DNA of 64,000 bases, from assembly GCA_046330435.1 (NCBI GenBank), contig JAXLST010000014.1:1-64000 (forward strand), given 5' to 3'. The position numbers were made by a program, and so were the translations under genes. Positions 33,993 to 41,365 of this stretch are shown here, piece after piece; positions within the stretch are counted from its first letter, which is position 1; each line of letters opens with the position of its first letter. The notes under the pieces were generated by a model. That model saw only the letters and a program-made list of their open reading frames with translations. It did no database searches and was not told where the DNA came from. The DNA comes from Ga0077560 sp046330435. GTDB lineage: Bacteria > Actinomycetota > Thermoleophilia > Miltoncostaeales > Miltoncostaeaceae.

Positions 33993-35228
33993 TCAGCCGC
34001 GCAGGCCGGCGTTCAGCGCGTCGAGCAGCGCGCCGTCCGGCGTGTCCTGGCTGATCTCCCAGATCATCGCGCCGCGCAGGCCCTTCGCCCGGGCCCATGC
34101 GGCCTTCCAGCCCAGCGTGACGGGGTCGTCGAACACGGCCAGCCGCCGCATGGCGGGGTCGTATGCGGAGGCCTGCGCGGCCACGGGATCCCGGTGCACG
34201 CCGAGCCGCGGGAACCAGTCGGTGACCAGGGTGCGGTAGTCGATGTCGCCGTCGGTGATCCCGGGTCCCGCCGCGAGCCCGCCGTACGACTGGCCCAGGC
34301 CCGTGCCGTCGGGGCCCGCCGGCACGTCGGCGTAGACGTGCCCGTAGAACGGCACGCCCATCAGGAGCTTCGACGCCGGCACCCCGGCCCGCCGGTACAT
34401 GGCGATGCTGTTGGCGACGGTCTGGGCGTCGGGCACCAACGCCGACCGCCGCAGGGGCGCGTTGAAGGTCGTGCGCGGGTTCCAGGTGCCGTGGAGCTCG
34501 TAGTCCATCACGCCGATCCAGTCGAGCGACCGGGCGGCCGCGCCCAGCTCGAAGCTCTTGGGGATCTCGCTGTCGGCCCCGATCGCGGCGGTGAGCAGCA
34601 GGCCCGGCCGCACCGCGTCCAGCTGGCGCCGGAACTCGCGGACCAGCAGCGTGAAGTCGTGCCGGGCCTTCGCGCCGTGCGGGAGCTCCCAGTCCAGGTC
34701 GACGCCGTCGAACACCCTGGGCACGGCCCCCCGCACGCCCGGGTACCGGCCGCGGATGTACCGGTCGATGCAGGACCGCACGAAGCGCGCCCGCGAGGCG
34801 GGGGTCGCCGCCGCCCGCGCGAAGTCCCTGGCGGGGTCGAGCTGGGCGATGGTGATGAGGAGGCGCACCTTCGGGTGGCGGGCCTTCAGCATCCGGAGCT
34901 GGTTCACCACTCCCGCGAGTCGTCCGGGGGTGCCGGGGTCCGCCCGCCCGTCGACGCTCTGCGCCGCGGTGAACGCCATCCGCCGTTCGGCGTACGCATC
35001 GCTGGTGCACCTGCCGTCGCGGCTCGGGATCGCCCCGTCGACGTCCACGGCGGTGACCCGGTCCATGGGCAGGTCCTTCGGGAAGTACGCCCGGTCGTAG
35101 ACCGAGTACGTCCCCCAGTATGCGACCACCTCGGTGGGAGCGGCCATGGCGGGGGCCGCGCCCAGCAGCAGCGCGAGCAGGGCGAGGACCCAGAGGTGCA
35201 CGGGGTGCCGGTCGCGCGGGATGATCAC
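33993..35228 (-). CDS. Secreted glycoside hydrolase family 18 protein
   Basis: A 411-residue exported protein. A signal peptide (LWVLALLALLLGAAPAMA) precedes a (beta/alpha)8 GH18 domain. The catalytic DxxDxDxE motif is intact (FDGVDLDWE, Glu181), with the usual downstream landmarks LDWIGVMDYELHGTWNP, LLMGVPFYGHVY and GAMIWEISQD, where the C-terminal Trp lines the sugar site. It is therefore a chitinase or endo-N-acetylglucosaminidase acting outside the cell. It has no carbohydrate-binding module. Confidence 0.92.
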   Translation of the reverse strand: MIIPRDRHPVHLWVLALLALLLGAAPAMAAPTEVVAYWGTYSVYDRAYFPKDLPMDRVTAVDVDGAIPSRDGRCTSDAYAERRMAFTAAQSVDGRADPGTPGRLAGVVNQLRMLKARHPKVRLLITIAQLDPARDFARAAATPASRARFVRSCIDRYIRGRYPGVRGAVPRVFDGVDLDWELPHGAKARHDFTLLVREFRRQLDAVRPGLLLTAAIGADSEIPKSFELGAAARSLDWIGVMDYELHGTWNPRTTFNAPLRRSALVPDAQTVANSIAMYRRAGVPASKLLMGVPFYGHVYADVPAGPDGTGLGQSYGGLAAGPGITDGDIDYRTLVTDWFPRLGVHRDPVAAQASAYDPAMRRLAVFDDPVTLGWKAAWARAKGLRGAMIWEISQDTPDGALLDALNAGLRG

Positions 35229-35293
35229 GGGGCGACCGTACCGCAGGACGGCGGGCCGGCGCGTCGTTCCCTGATCTGCTGGCGAGGTGGCCG

Positions 35294-35665
35294 TTGCGTC
35301 GTGTGACCGGAATCGGCGGGGTCTTCTTCACCGCCCGCGACCCGGAGGCGCTGCGGGAGTGGTACCGGCGCCACCTCGGCATCGACGTGCAGGACTGGGG
35401 CGGCGCGGTCATCACCTCGACGGACGCCGATGCGGGGATGACGACCTGGTCCATCAGCCCTGCGGGGGACCCCGCCTTCGCCTCGGGCTCGTCGCCCTTC
35501 ATGGTCAACTACCGCGTCGCCGACCTGCCCGGGTTGCTCGCCGCCCTGCGCGCCGAGGGCTGCAACGTGCTCGACGAGACCGTGGACTCGGAGTTCGGCA
35601 GGTTCGGCTGGGTCGTCGATCCCGAGGGGAACAAGGTCGAGCTGTGGGAGCCGCCGGCCCCATGA
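35294..35665 (+). CDS. VOC/glyoxalase superfamily protein
   Basis: 123 residues: TGIGGVFFTARDPEALREWY and FGRFGWVVDPEGNKVELWEP are the ends of a two-module VOC fold. TTG 35294 is used because GAGGTGG precedes it; GTG 35303 is an alternative. It is coupled to the next small membrane-protein gene (ATGA overlap). The substrate is unknown. Confidence 0.87.
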   Translation: MRRVTGIGGVFFTARDPEALREWYRRHLGIDVQDWGGAVITSTDADAGMTTWSISPAGDPAFASGSSPFMVNYRVADLPGLLAALRAEGCNVLDETVDSEFGRFGWVVDPEGNKVELWEPPAP

Positions 35666-35931
35666 CCCCGGGCGCGCCGGACGCGGAGGGCCGCGCGCGG
35701 GGCGAGGGACGGCGCATCCTGCTGGGCCTCGCGCTGGTCGCCGTGGGCCTGCCGCTTGCGGCCGCCGCGACGTTCCCCCTGCTCGGGGCGATCGTCGGGA
35801 CCGACAACGCCGACTGGGAGCTGGCGCTCATCGGGTTCGCCGCGCTGGTGCCCGGGGTGCTGCTGGTGGTGACCGGCATCCGGGTGCTGGCACACCGGCC
35901 GCGGGTCGACGCCCCTCCGGGGCCCGGGTGA
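35662..35931 (+). CDS. Small two-TM membrane protein
   Basis: 89 residues with two hydrophobic segments (ILLGLALVAVGLPLAAAATF; LALIGFAALVPGVLLVVTGI) and a basic C-terminal tail. No family recognised. The ATG overlaps the VOC gene stop, so the pair forms a small operon. Confidence 0.65.
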   Translation: MTPGAPDAEGRARGEGRRILLGLALVAVGLPLAAAATFPLLGAIVGTDNADWELALIGFAALVPGVLLVVTGIRVLAHRPRVDAPPGPG

Positions 35932-36023
35932 CGCCCGACCGCTGAGATCCGGTCTCCCCGCCGGTCGGTGTCTCGACGCGCCCCGCCGGGGCCGTGGAGA
36001 TCCGTCGACGAAGGCAGCGCCGC

Positions 36024-36653
36024 ATGACCCGTCCCGTCACCGTCACCCCGTTCCACGTCGCCGACCTGGTCGCCGAGGGTGAGCTCATGCCCGTGTGCGT
36101 CCACGTGATCGACCATCCCGACGCCCGCGTGCTGGTCGACACCGGGATGACGCAGCTGCACCCGGCGGTCGCCGACATGAACCCGCGCCTGCATCCGCTG
36201 ACCGGTCAGGACCTGGACCTGGCGAGCATCGACATCGTCGTGAACACGCACCTGCACTTCGACCACTGCGGCGGCAACCGCCTCTTCGCCGGACGGCCGA
36301 TCCACGTGCAGCGACGAGAGCTCGAGGATGCGCGCGGCGAGGGGTACACGATCCCCGGGTGGGTCGATGCGCCCGGCGTGGAGTACGTGCCGGTGGACGG
36401 CGAGATCAAGCTGCTGCCCGGCCTGCGGCTCGTCCCCGCGCCCGGCCACACCGACGGCATGCAGATCGTCGTCATCGAGACCGGCCGCCGGCCGGTCGTC
36501 GTGGGCGGCGACGTGGCCGTCTGGTTCGGGGAGCTCGACGAGCCGCGCACCGAGGGGCAGCTCCTGGTGCGCGCGCTCGAGCCGGAGCTGGTCTGGCTCA
36601 CGCACGTGCGGGTGCCGTGGCGGCCCGGCAACCCGGGCTCAGCCGCGGGCTGA
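36024..36653 (+). CDS. Metallo-beta-lactamase-fold hydrolase, lactonase-like
   Basis: 209 residues with the MBL fold and an intact dinuclear-metal signature THLHFDHCGGN (HxHxDH), a later His in APGHTDGMQIVV, an Asp in VVGGDVAVWF and a C-terminal His (WLTHVRVP). The short length, LVDTGMTQLHP start and absence of extra domains fit N-acyl-homoserine-lactone or similar lactonases (AiiA/AttM type). Substrate assignment is inference. ATG 36024 is preceded by only a weak purine-rich stretch. Confidence 0.85.
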   Translation: MTRPVTVTPFHVADLVAEGELMPVCVHVIDHPDARVLVDTGMTQLHPAVADMNPRLHPLTGQDLDLASIDIVVNTHLHFDHCGGNRLFAGRPIHVQRRELEDARGEGYTIPGWVDAPGVEYVPVDGEIKLLPGLRLVPAPGHTDGMQIVVIETGRRPVVVGGDVAVWFGELDEPRTEGQLLVRALEPELVWLTHVRVPWRPGNPGSAAG

Positions 36654-36995
36654 AGCCCCGCCCTCGGCGAGCTCCGCGCGACCCAGGTACGCCGTGCAGG
36701 CGACGGCCACCACCGCCAGGCACGCCGCCCACACCGGCCGGCCGGTCACGGCGAGCAGTCCGAAGCTCACCGCGAACACCCCGAGCTCGAACACCAGCCG
36801 CGGTCCGGTGGAGAGGCGCCGCCGCGAGCGCGGCGCGGCGAAAACGCCCCATGCGACGGCGCACGCGAAGGGCAGGGCGATCGCCAGCAGGACGCTGATG
36901 GCCGTCCCGGCACCGCTGTGCGCCCCGGCCCACGCGAGCGCGGCCAGGGCGGCGAGCTCCGAGAGGAACGCCAGTGCGAGCGCGAGCGTCCGCAT
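36639..36995 (-). CDS. DUF2568/YrdB-like small membrane protein
   Basis: A 118-residue protein with four hydrophobic segments (LALAFLSELAALAALAWAGA; AISVLLAIALPFACAVAWGV; VFELGVFAVSFGLLAVTG; AACLAVVAVACTAYLG) and the conserved FAAPRSRRRL loop of the DUF2568 (YrdB) family. The function is unknown. It is the last backbone gene before the tRNA-linked island and overlaps the lactonase-like gene end-to-end by 15 bp. Confidence 0.82.
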   Translation of the reverse strand: MRTLALALAFLSELAALAALAWAGAHSGAGTAISVLLAIALPFACAVAWGVFAAPRSRRRLSTGPRLVFELGVFAVSFGLLAVTGRPVWAACLAVVAVACTAYLGRAELAEGGASARG

Positions 36996-37033
36996 CGCCG
37001 CACGATAACCGGCACCCTCGCCGGCCCGTGGCT

Positions 37034-37074
37034 CGGCAGTACCCCGGCAGGATTCGAACCGCGACACGGTCAGG
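37034..37074. repeat. Decayed copy of the tRNA-Arg attachment site
   Basis: This stretch reads CGGCAGTACCCCGGCAGGAT and continues TCGAACC, GCGACAC, GGTCAGG. It aligns to the 48-bp att core at 38119, 46462 and 56611 with a few small deletions and substitutions, including loss of two bases in the T-stem. It marks the far (left) junction of the tandem insertion array. The toxin gene's stop codon lies inside it. Confidence 0.7.
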
Positions 37075-37510
37075 CGATCGGACGGGGCTTGGTCGCCCTG
37101 TACGCGTCGCCTTTTCGGCGCACCTGCCGGTAGTGGGAATCCTTGAACAGGGTGGCGTTCGCCTTCACTCCTCCGTCGATCAGCACGATGCGCGGCCCGG
37201 CGAACCCACACGACGCCAGGTGATCCGGGTCGCCGTTCTCCAAGAGGCAGAACAACCGGTAGTGCCTGCGGCCCGGTCCCTGCACGCGAATCTCGTGGTA
37301 GCCGCCCATCGATCCGCTCATGGCCTCCCACATACCGCCGCCGCTGAACGCCGGCGGCGGTGCTCGCCGCACCGCGTCGAGCACCGCGAGCATCTTCGCG
37401 GCGACCGCGACGGGGCAGGTGTCCAGGAAGTCTCTCGCCGGGACGGCTCCGCGCTCATCACGGAAGAAGACGAGGCCCCACGCGGGGGTCTCGTCGTGGC
37501 CGCGGCTCAC
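37070..37510 (-). CDS. RelE/HigB-type toxin (phage Gp49-like)
   Basis: 146 residues resembling the Gp49/HigB family of ribosome-dependent mRNA interferases: ARDFLDTCPVAVAAKMLAVL, MWEAMSGSMGGYHEIRVQGP, HYRLFCLLE and VLIDGGVKANATLFKDSHYR. Its GTG (37510) overlaps the XRE antitoxin stop, the antitoxin-first order of many such pairs. The C terminus ends within the decayed att site, so the last codons may come from recombined tRNA-derived sequence. Confidence 0.85.
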   Translation of the reverse strand: MSRGHDETPAWGLVFFRDERGAVPARDFLDTCPVAVAAKMLAVLDAVRRAPPPAFSGGGMWEAMSGSMGGYHEIRVQGPGRRHYRLFCLLENGDPDHLASCGFAGPRIVLIDGGVKANATLFKDSHYRQVRRKGDAYRATKPRPIA

Positions 37511-37842
37511 GCCGCCGTCTGTTGATGCTCCCCGGTTGTGCTCTTGTCTCGTGGCACGAGGACGACGTCGGCATCCAGCGCATTGGCGAGTGCGACGAAG
37601 GTCTTCAGCTCCGGGTTCCCCGACGCGGTGAGCAGCCGACGGATCACGGCCGGGTTCTTGCCGATAGCGCGGGCCAGGCCGGCCTTGGTCATCCCCCGGT
37701 CGTCGCGAAGCGCCTCGAGGCGGCTCAGGAGCTCATCGACGATCGCGATCTCCCGCCGGCTGCGCTCGTACGCCTCGCGGAACTCGGGATCGCGAAGACG
37801 TTCGGCGAGGTAGGCCTCGGCGTAGGCGGCGTCGGAGGGCAC
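37507..37842 (-). CDS. XRE-family antitoxin
   Basis: 111 residues from GTG 37842. The N-terminal helix (AYAEAYLAERLRDPEFREAY) precedes an HTH of the XRE type (DDRGMTKAGLARAIGKNPAV, IRRLLTASGNPELKTFVALA). It should neutralise the adjacent toxin and repress the pair. GTG 37842 is chosen over 37890 because GGAGG lies 5 nt upstream, and the 37843-37890 stretch looks like the 5' leader with a TACGCT -10-like element near 37882. Confidence 0.85.
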   Translation of the reverse strand: MPSDAAYAEAYLAERLRDPEFREAYERSRREIAIVDELLSRLEALRDDRGMTKAGLARAIGKNPAVIRRLLTASGNPELKTFVALANALDADVVLVPRDKSTTGEHQQTAA

Positions 37843-38118
37843 CGCTGCCTCCAGGTCGGTTGAACGGGACGACAACGATGAGCGTAGCACCTATGTTACG
37901 TCCTTCTGGGAGGGGGTCCGCCGGCGTCGCGCGCAACGGCAGCGATCGAGTGAAGTCATAGCCCGGTCCCCCGGAGAAGAAGCGCGCGAGAGTGTCTGGA
38001 GAGTGACGCCACTCTCGCCCCTGGCGGAGCGCCCAATGAGTGCTCTCAACCAGCCGAGCCACCCGGGCGGTTCCAGCGCCCACGCTCTGATGAGCGACCG
38101 CTTCATGAAGCGGATCTG

Positions 38119-38166
38119 CGGTAGTACCCCCGGCAGGATTCGAACCTGCGACACCAGGTTTAGGAA
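38119..38166. repeat. att copy 1 (48-bp tRNA-Arg 3' half)
   Basis: 48 bp identical to 46462-46509 and 56611-56658, starting CGGTAGTACCCCCGGCAGG and ending CCAGGTTTAGGAA. It contains the T-arm and acceptor 3' strand of tRNA-Arg(CCT) but no 5' half, so it is an att junction and not a functional tRNA. A CCGCTT/AAGCGG hairpin lies just left of it. Confidence 0.92.
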
Positions 38167-38276
38167 CAGCCCTCCGGCATCTCGGTACGTCTCGGGTGGT
38201 CTCGGGAAATGCCGCTCCCAGGCGGGTTTCCGCCGGTGATCGTCTCGCGTGATCTCGGTACGTCTCGGCTGGTCAT

Positions 38277-38295
38277 GTTCCCACTTTGTTCCCAC
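38277..38295. repeat. Arm-type direct repeats, left end of element B
   Basis: GTTCCCAC occurs at 38277-38284 and 38288-38295 (11-bp period), 111 bp inside att copy 1. The same pair occurs at the other end of B (46376-46395). The intervening DNA has TCTCGGTACGTCTCGG repeats at ~38180 and ~38253 that may also be binding sites. They are interpreted as integrase or excisionase arm sites. Confidence 0.65.
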
Positions 38296-38301
38296 CCCCC
38301 C

Positions 38302-38355
38302 GGGGCGAAAGTGTGCGGTGCGGTTCGTTTTCGCCGCGCGCACACTTTCGGCCCC
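38302..38355. terminator. Long near-perfect hairpin at the left end of element B
   Basis: GGGGCGAAAGTGTGCG (38302-38317) pairs with CGCACACTTTCGGCCCC (38339-38355) with one bulged base and a ~21-nt loop. It separates the att region from the element's cargo and may insulate it from flanking transcription. Confidence 0.55.
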
Positions 38356-38449
38356 GCTGTTCAGGCCACCGGCGACCTCAGGGTGACTCGGACTTGTCCG
38401 AAGGCGCTTCCGAGTCGTCGGGCCTGCGGCAAGTTCCGCGGGGGCGGCC

Positions 38450-38541
38450 TCGGACTCCGTCCGGAACTCGGGGTCGCGCATCCTTTCCGCGAGGTACGCG
38501 CGTGCGAACTGCGTGTCGGGGGTCTGGCGCTCGGAGGTCAC
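38450..38541 (-). pseudogene. Truncated antitoxin-like N-terminal fragment
   Basis: From GTG 38541 the frame encodes TQFARAYLAERMRDPEFRTE, closely matching the N-terminal helix of the XRE antitoxin in unit C (AYAEAYLAERLRDPEFREAY). It then loses similarity after about 30 residues, with no HTH. The GTG overlaps the stop of the upstream nucleotidyltransferase relic. It is best read as the remnant of a second toxin-antitoxin locus. Confidence 0.55.
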
Positions 38542-38838
38542 AGCGGTCGAGCCTCATGGAGGATGCGCTCACGGATCCGGGGCCGAAGTCCAGAGCGGGT
38601 GAAGACGTGCACCTCACAGTCGAGCGACGCCCGAAGGTCCATCAAGCAGGCCGCCGAGGTCCAGCAGGCTGCGTCCGGGCTCCAGGTCCACCACCAGGTC
38701 AACGGAACCGCCTTCGGCGTCTTCCTCCCGGAGGACTGGCCCGACGACCGCAACGTTCGACGCACCACGTCGTGCCGCAATGGCGAGGAGCTCCTCGCGG
38801 CGGCTGCGGAGGTCCGCCAGATGGGGGAGCTGAGCCAT
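38538..38838 (-). pseudogene. MNT-type nucleotidyltransferase antitoxin relic (frameshifted)
   Basis: The sequence from ATG 38838 encodes LRSRREELLAIAARRGASNV, then SVDLVVDLEPGRSLLDLGGL. After an extra base near 38644 the other frame gives MDLRASLDCEVHVFTRSGLR, then PRIRERILHEARPL. Together they match small minimal nucleotidyltransferases of MNT/HEPN toxin-antitoxin systems. The catalytic GSxxRG...DxD signature is degraded (GPVLREEDAEGGSVD), and no HEPN partner follows. It is probably non-functional in nucleotide transfer. Confidence 0.7.
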
Positions 38839-38888
38839 GTCGGCATTGTCCCGTGAGGGACGCCAAGCTGTCACGTCCACCGAGCGAC

Positions 38889-40709
38889 TCAGTGCTCCGA
38901 GGCCTCTCGAGCCGCGTCTGCCAGGACGTAGGCCGCACCGCGGCCTCTCGCGCTGGCACCCGGCGCAAGGGCGAGGATGCCGTCCTCCTGTGCCTGCCGC
39001 AGCAGCGCGCTGACCCGGTTCGTGCTCAGGCCCAGAAGATCCTGGACGTCCTGATTCCGTATGACGCCCATCTGGCGTGCGAGCCGTGCCACCAGGCCGA
39101 GGGATTCTGTGACGGGGCGCGCGTAGTAGGCCAGCACCGGTCCCAGTGCCGCGCGAACCGGATCCGCAAGGCGCCACGCGCGTTCGCCGCTCGGACGCGG
39201 ATGCGCGACGGGACGAAGGAGGCCCGCCTCCTCAGCCTGGACGAGGAACGCCGTGAGCGCATCGGGCTGCTCCTGCGCCGCGTTTGCGAGCTCGGCAAGG
39301 GTGATTGAAGGGCGCTCCCTCAAGAGGTCCAGTGCGACAGCCGCACGGGCACTCGCCTGGAGGTTCTCGGGCAGATCGCCGTACGCCACGGCGATCTCCG
39401 GGACTGGTGGGCCGCCGACGAGGGCTACGCGAATCCCGCCGTCGCGTTCCTCAAAGACGGGGGGACGGTGACCCAGGCGGACCTGCTCGATGTACATGCG
39501 GTCGATGCCGGTCCCTTCACGCTCCGCGAGTCGGAGCGATCGGAGGACATCAGCGAGGGAGCGGTTGCGGGTGCGTGACGGCGCGGTGAGGAGCCTGTCG
39601 AGTTCCACCTCGAAGAGCCGGCCGGGCGAGTAGACGATCAGCTCGTCGCCGAATTGCTCGACGATCACGGGCTCGGGAATGCCCCAGTCGCGGTGCGCGA
39701 TTGCATTGACGAGGGATTCCCGGACCGCGCGCGCGGCAATGGCCCTGGTCTCTCGAACGACCGGGCTCCGCGAGGCCAGCTCGAAGCGCCTGTTCCGACC
39801 GTCGATCTCCGATTCCACAGCCAAGAGTTCCTCGAGCAGTCCCAGGCCTGGACGCTCGAATCGATGTTCCGCGCGGGCACCGGAGGCCGGACGCGCCCGG
39901 TAGACGATCCGGGGGAAGGCTGCGGCGCACAGCAGCAAGGCGCCGGCCCGAGTGAGTGACCCGTCCGGTCGCAAGAGCTGGAGCCGCGCGAGGAGCGCCG
40001 TGTCATCGAGGCCGGCGATCTCCTCACGGCTGAGGTCCTGTGCGTCGATCAGGACCCGTCGGAGCGCATCCATGGCCTCTGGGCGAATATCGCCGACGGG
40101 CCTGCCGCTCGGGCCGGCGGACCAGTCCTCCCCGCTTCGCCCCTGTGCCCAAGACATGAGCTCGGCCAGAGATGCCATGTCCTGGCATTGGGTTCCGACC
40201 CGGCGAGGAGTTCGTCGACCGCCGCTTTTCGAGACGATCGCCGAGTGCGGTTCGACCGATGGGTTCCTCGGAACATGGACGAGCAGCAGCCGAGCGGCTC
40301 CCGCCTGCCGCTCACCGATCGTGACGGTGAGGGGTGGCTGGGTGAGCTCCCGCAGTCGCGCGACGAGCCAAACACGATCGAGCGTGGTTCCGCGAAACGC
40401 GGCAAGCCCCTGGGCGTGATCATCGATGCCGACGATCAGCGTCCCGCCTTCGTGGTTCGCCAAACAGGCCGCGGCCTCCGCCAGGAGACGAGCAGCCGCT
40501 TCGCTCCGAGGGTCTCCTGACGCCGGCTCACCGGCCGGGCCGCGGAGTGACGGATCCTCTTTGCAGTCGAGCGTCTCCGACTCGACATCCTCTGCGCACG
40601 CACCCTCCGTCAGCAGTGCGATGGCGCGCTCGACCTCTTCCGCGCCCGGGGGCGTGGGGCCGAGCGGACCGAGTTCGAACTGAAGCGGCTTGGAATCGTC
40701 GGCGTCCAC
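38889..40709 (-). CDS. Schlafen AlbA_2 / HATPase-type regulator-like protein
   Basis: 606 residues. The N-terminal AlbA_2 (Schlafen-type) domain spans ~40-175 (TLDCKEDPS; LLAEAAACLANHEGGTLIVG; GIDDHAQGL; PHSAIVSKSGGRRTPRRVG). The middle ~300-400 resembles the HATPase_c_4 module of RecG-like or divergent AAA-4 regulators (AVRESLVNAIAHRDWGIPEP, LIVYSPGRLFEVELDRLL, EREGTGIDRMYIEQ). The C-terminal third holds winged-helix segments (DVQDLLGLSTNRVSALLRQA). Such proteins are often carried by islands and phage-defence regions; a defence or gene-regulatory role is inference. It is divergent from the first ECF sigma gene. Confidence 0.83.
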   Translation of the reverse strand: MDADDSKPLQFELGPLGPTPPGAEEVERAIALLTEGACAEDVESETLDCKEDPSLRGPAGEPASGDPRSEAAARLLAEAAACLANHEGGTLIVGIDDHAQGLAAFRGTTLDRVWLVARLRELTQPPLTVTIGERQAGAARLLLVHVPRNPSVEPHSAIVSKSGGRRTPRRVGTQCQDMASLAELMSWAQGRSGEDWSAGPSGRPVGDIRPEAMDALRRVLIDAQDLSREEIAGLDDTALLARLQLLRPDGSLTRAGALLLCAAAFPRIVYRARPASGARAEHRFERPGLGLLEELLAVESEIDGRNRRFELASRSPVVRETRAIAARAVRESLVNAIAHRDWGIPEPVIVEQFGDELIVYSPGRLFEVELDRLLTAPSRTRNRSLADVLRSLRLAEREGTGIDRMYIEQVRLGHRPPVFEERDGGIRVALVGGPPVPEIAVAYGDLPENLQASARAAVALDLLRERPSITLAELANAAQEQPDALTAFLVQAEEAGLLRPVAHPRPSGERAWRLADPVRAALGPVLAYYARPVTESLGLVARLARQMGVIRNQDVQDLLGLSTNRVSALLRQAQEDGILALAPGASARGRGAAYVLADAAREASEH

Positions 40710-40806
40710 GGCGTAAATACCCTACGCCTCGTCAGGACGAGGGGCAAAACATTTAACGCCCTGTCCGGCAACAAAGACGGCTTCGCCCGCCCTTGACGCC
40801 AGCAAG

Positions 40807-40832
40807 GGAACCTTTTGCGCGAGTTGCGGGTT
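40807..40832 (+). promoter_or_regulatory. Candidate ECF-type promoter before sigma gene 1
   Basis: GGAACC at 40807-40812 is separated by 16 bp from GGTT at 40829-40832, 12 bp before the sigma gene's ATG. This spacing and the GGAAC -35 are classic for ECF sigma promoters, suggesting autoregulation with a very short leader. The call is by pattern only. Confidence 0.55.
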
Positions 40833-40843
40833 GACTGTGCGAG

Positions 40844-41365
40844 ATGACCGATCCGCACGCCGACCTTGTCCGGCAGGCCCGCGCGGGCTCTGACGCAGCG
40901 GCCGCAACGCTGTTCAACCTGGTGTGGCCGGACGCCCTGCGGATGGCGCGCAGCGTGCTCGGGTTCTCCGCATTCGCCGAGGACGTCGCCCAGGAAGCGG
41001 TGATCCGGGCGTTCAGCCAGCTCCCGAAGTTCGACGGCCGCCGCCCATTCCTGGTGTGGCTGCGACGAATCGTGCTGAACCGCGCCCGCAACAGCCTCCG
41101 CGACAACCGGCGCCTGGTCGAGCTTGACCCGGAGACCGCCGCACCAACCGTCGGACTGCCAGCAGGCGTCGGTGCCCTGTGGCGGGCAGTGGCCGGCCTG
41201 CCGACGGAGCGGAGAGAGGTTGTAGCGCTGCGCTTCGCCCTCGGCTTGTCGATCGAAGAGATCGCCGAGGTCATCGAGGTGCCCGTCGGCACCGCCAAGT
41301 CCCGGCTCTCACGCGCGATGGGCGACCTGCGCGCCGCACTGGAGGGGGTGCCCCATGAACGATGA
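40844..41365 (+). CDS. ECF RNA polymerase sigma factor 1
   Basis: A 173-residue sigma-70 family ECF factor. Region 2 is NLVWPDALRMARSVLGFSAF with AEDVAQEAVIRAFSQLPKFD (-10 recognition), and region 4 is LPTERREVVALRFALGLSIE with EIAEVIEVPVGTAKSRLSRA (-35 HTH). No extra C-terminal domain is present. It overlaps the next gene by 11 bp, the usual sigma/anti-sigma arrangement, and an ECF-type promoter lies just upstream. Confidence 0.92.
   Translation: MTDPHADLVRQARAGSDAAAATLFNLVWPDALRMARSVLGFSAFAEDVAQEAVIRAFSQLPKFDGRRPFLVWLRRIVLNRARNSLRDNRRLVELDPETAAPTVGLPAGVGALWRAVAGLPTERREVVALRFALGLSIEEIAEVIEVPVGTAKSRLSRAMGDLRAALEGVPHER

Larger units (their letters stand above)
37034..38118. mobile_element. 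Unit C: decayed integrated element keeping a toxin-antitoxin pair
   Basis: Bounded by the decayed att copy on the left and the exact att copy at 38119 on the right. Its last ~70 bp (CCACCCGGGC, GGTTCC(A/G)GCGCCC, then the ACCGCTTCATGAAGCGG hairpin) match the right end of element B, showing it was a related element that lost its integrase. Only the HigB/XRE-type pair remains. Bases 37843-38118 hold the antitoxin promoter region and the element's right end. Confidence 0.6.

Noticed and set aside
38119..38166. Additional tRNA genes at the att copies (38119, 46462)
   Set aside because: Only the 3' half of tRNA-Arg is present; no D-arm or 5' acceptor strand can be formed.
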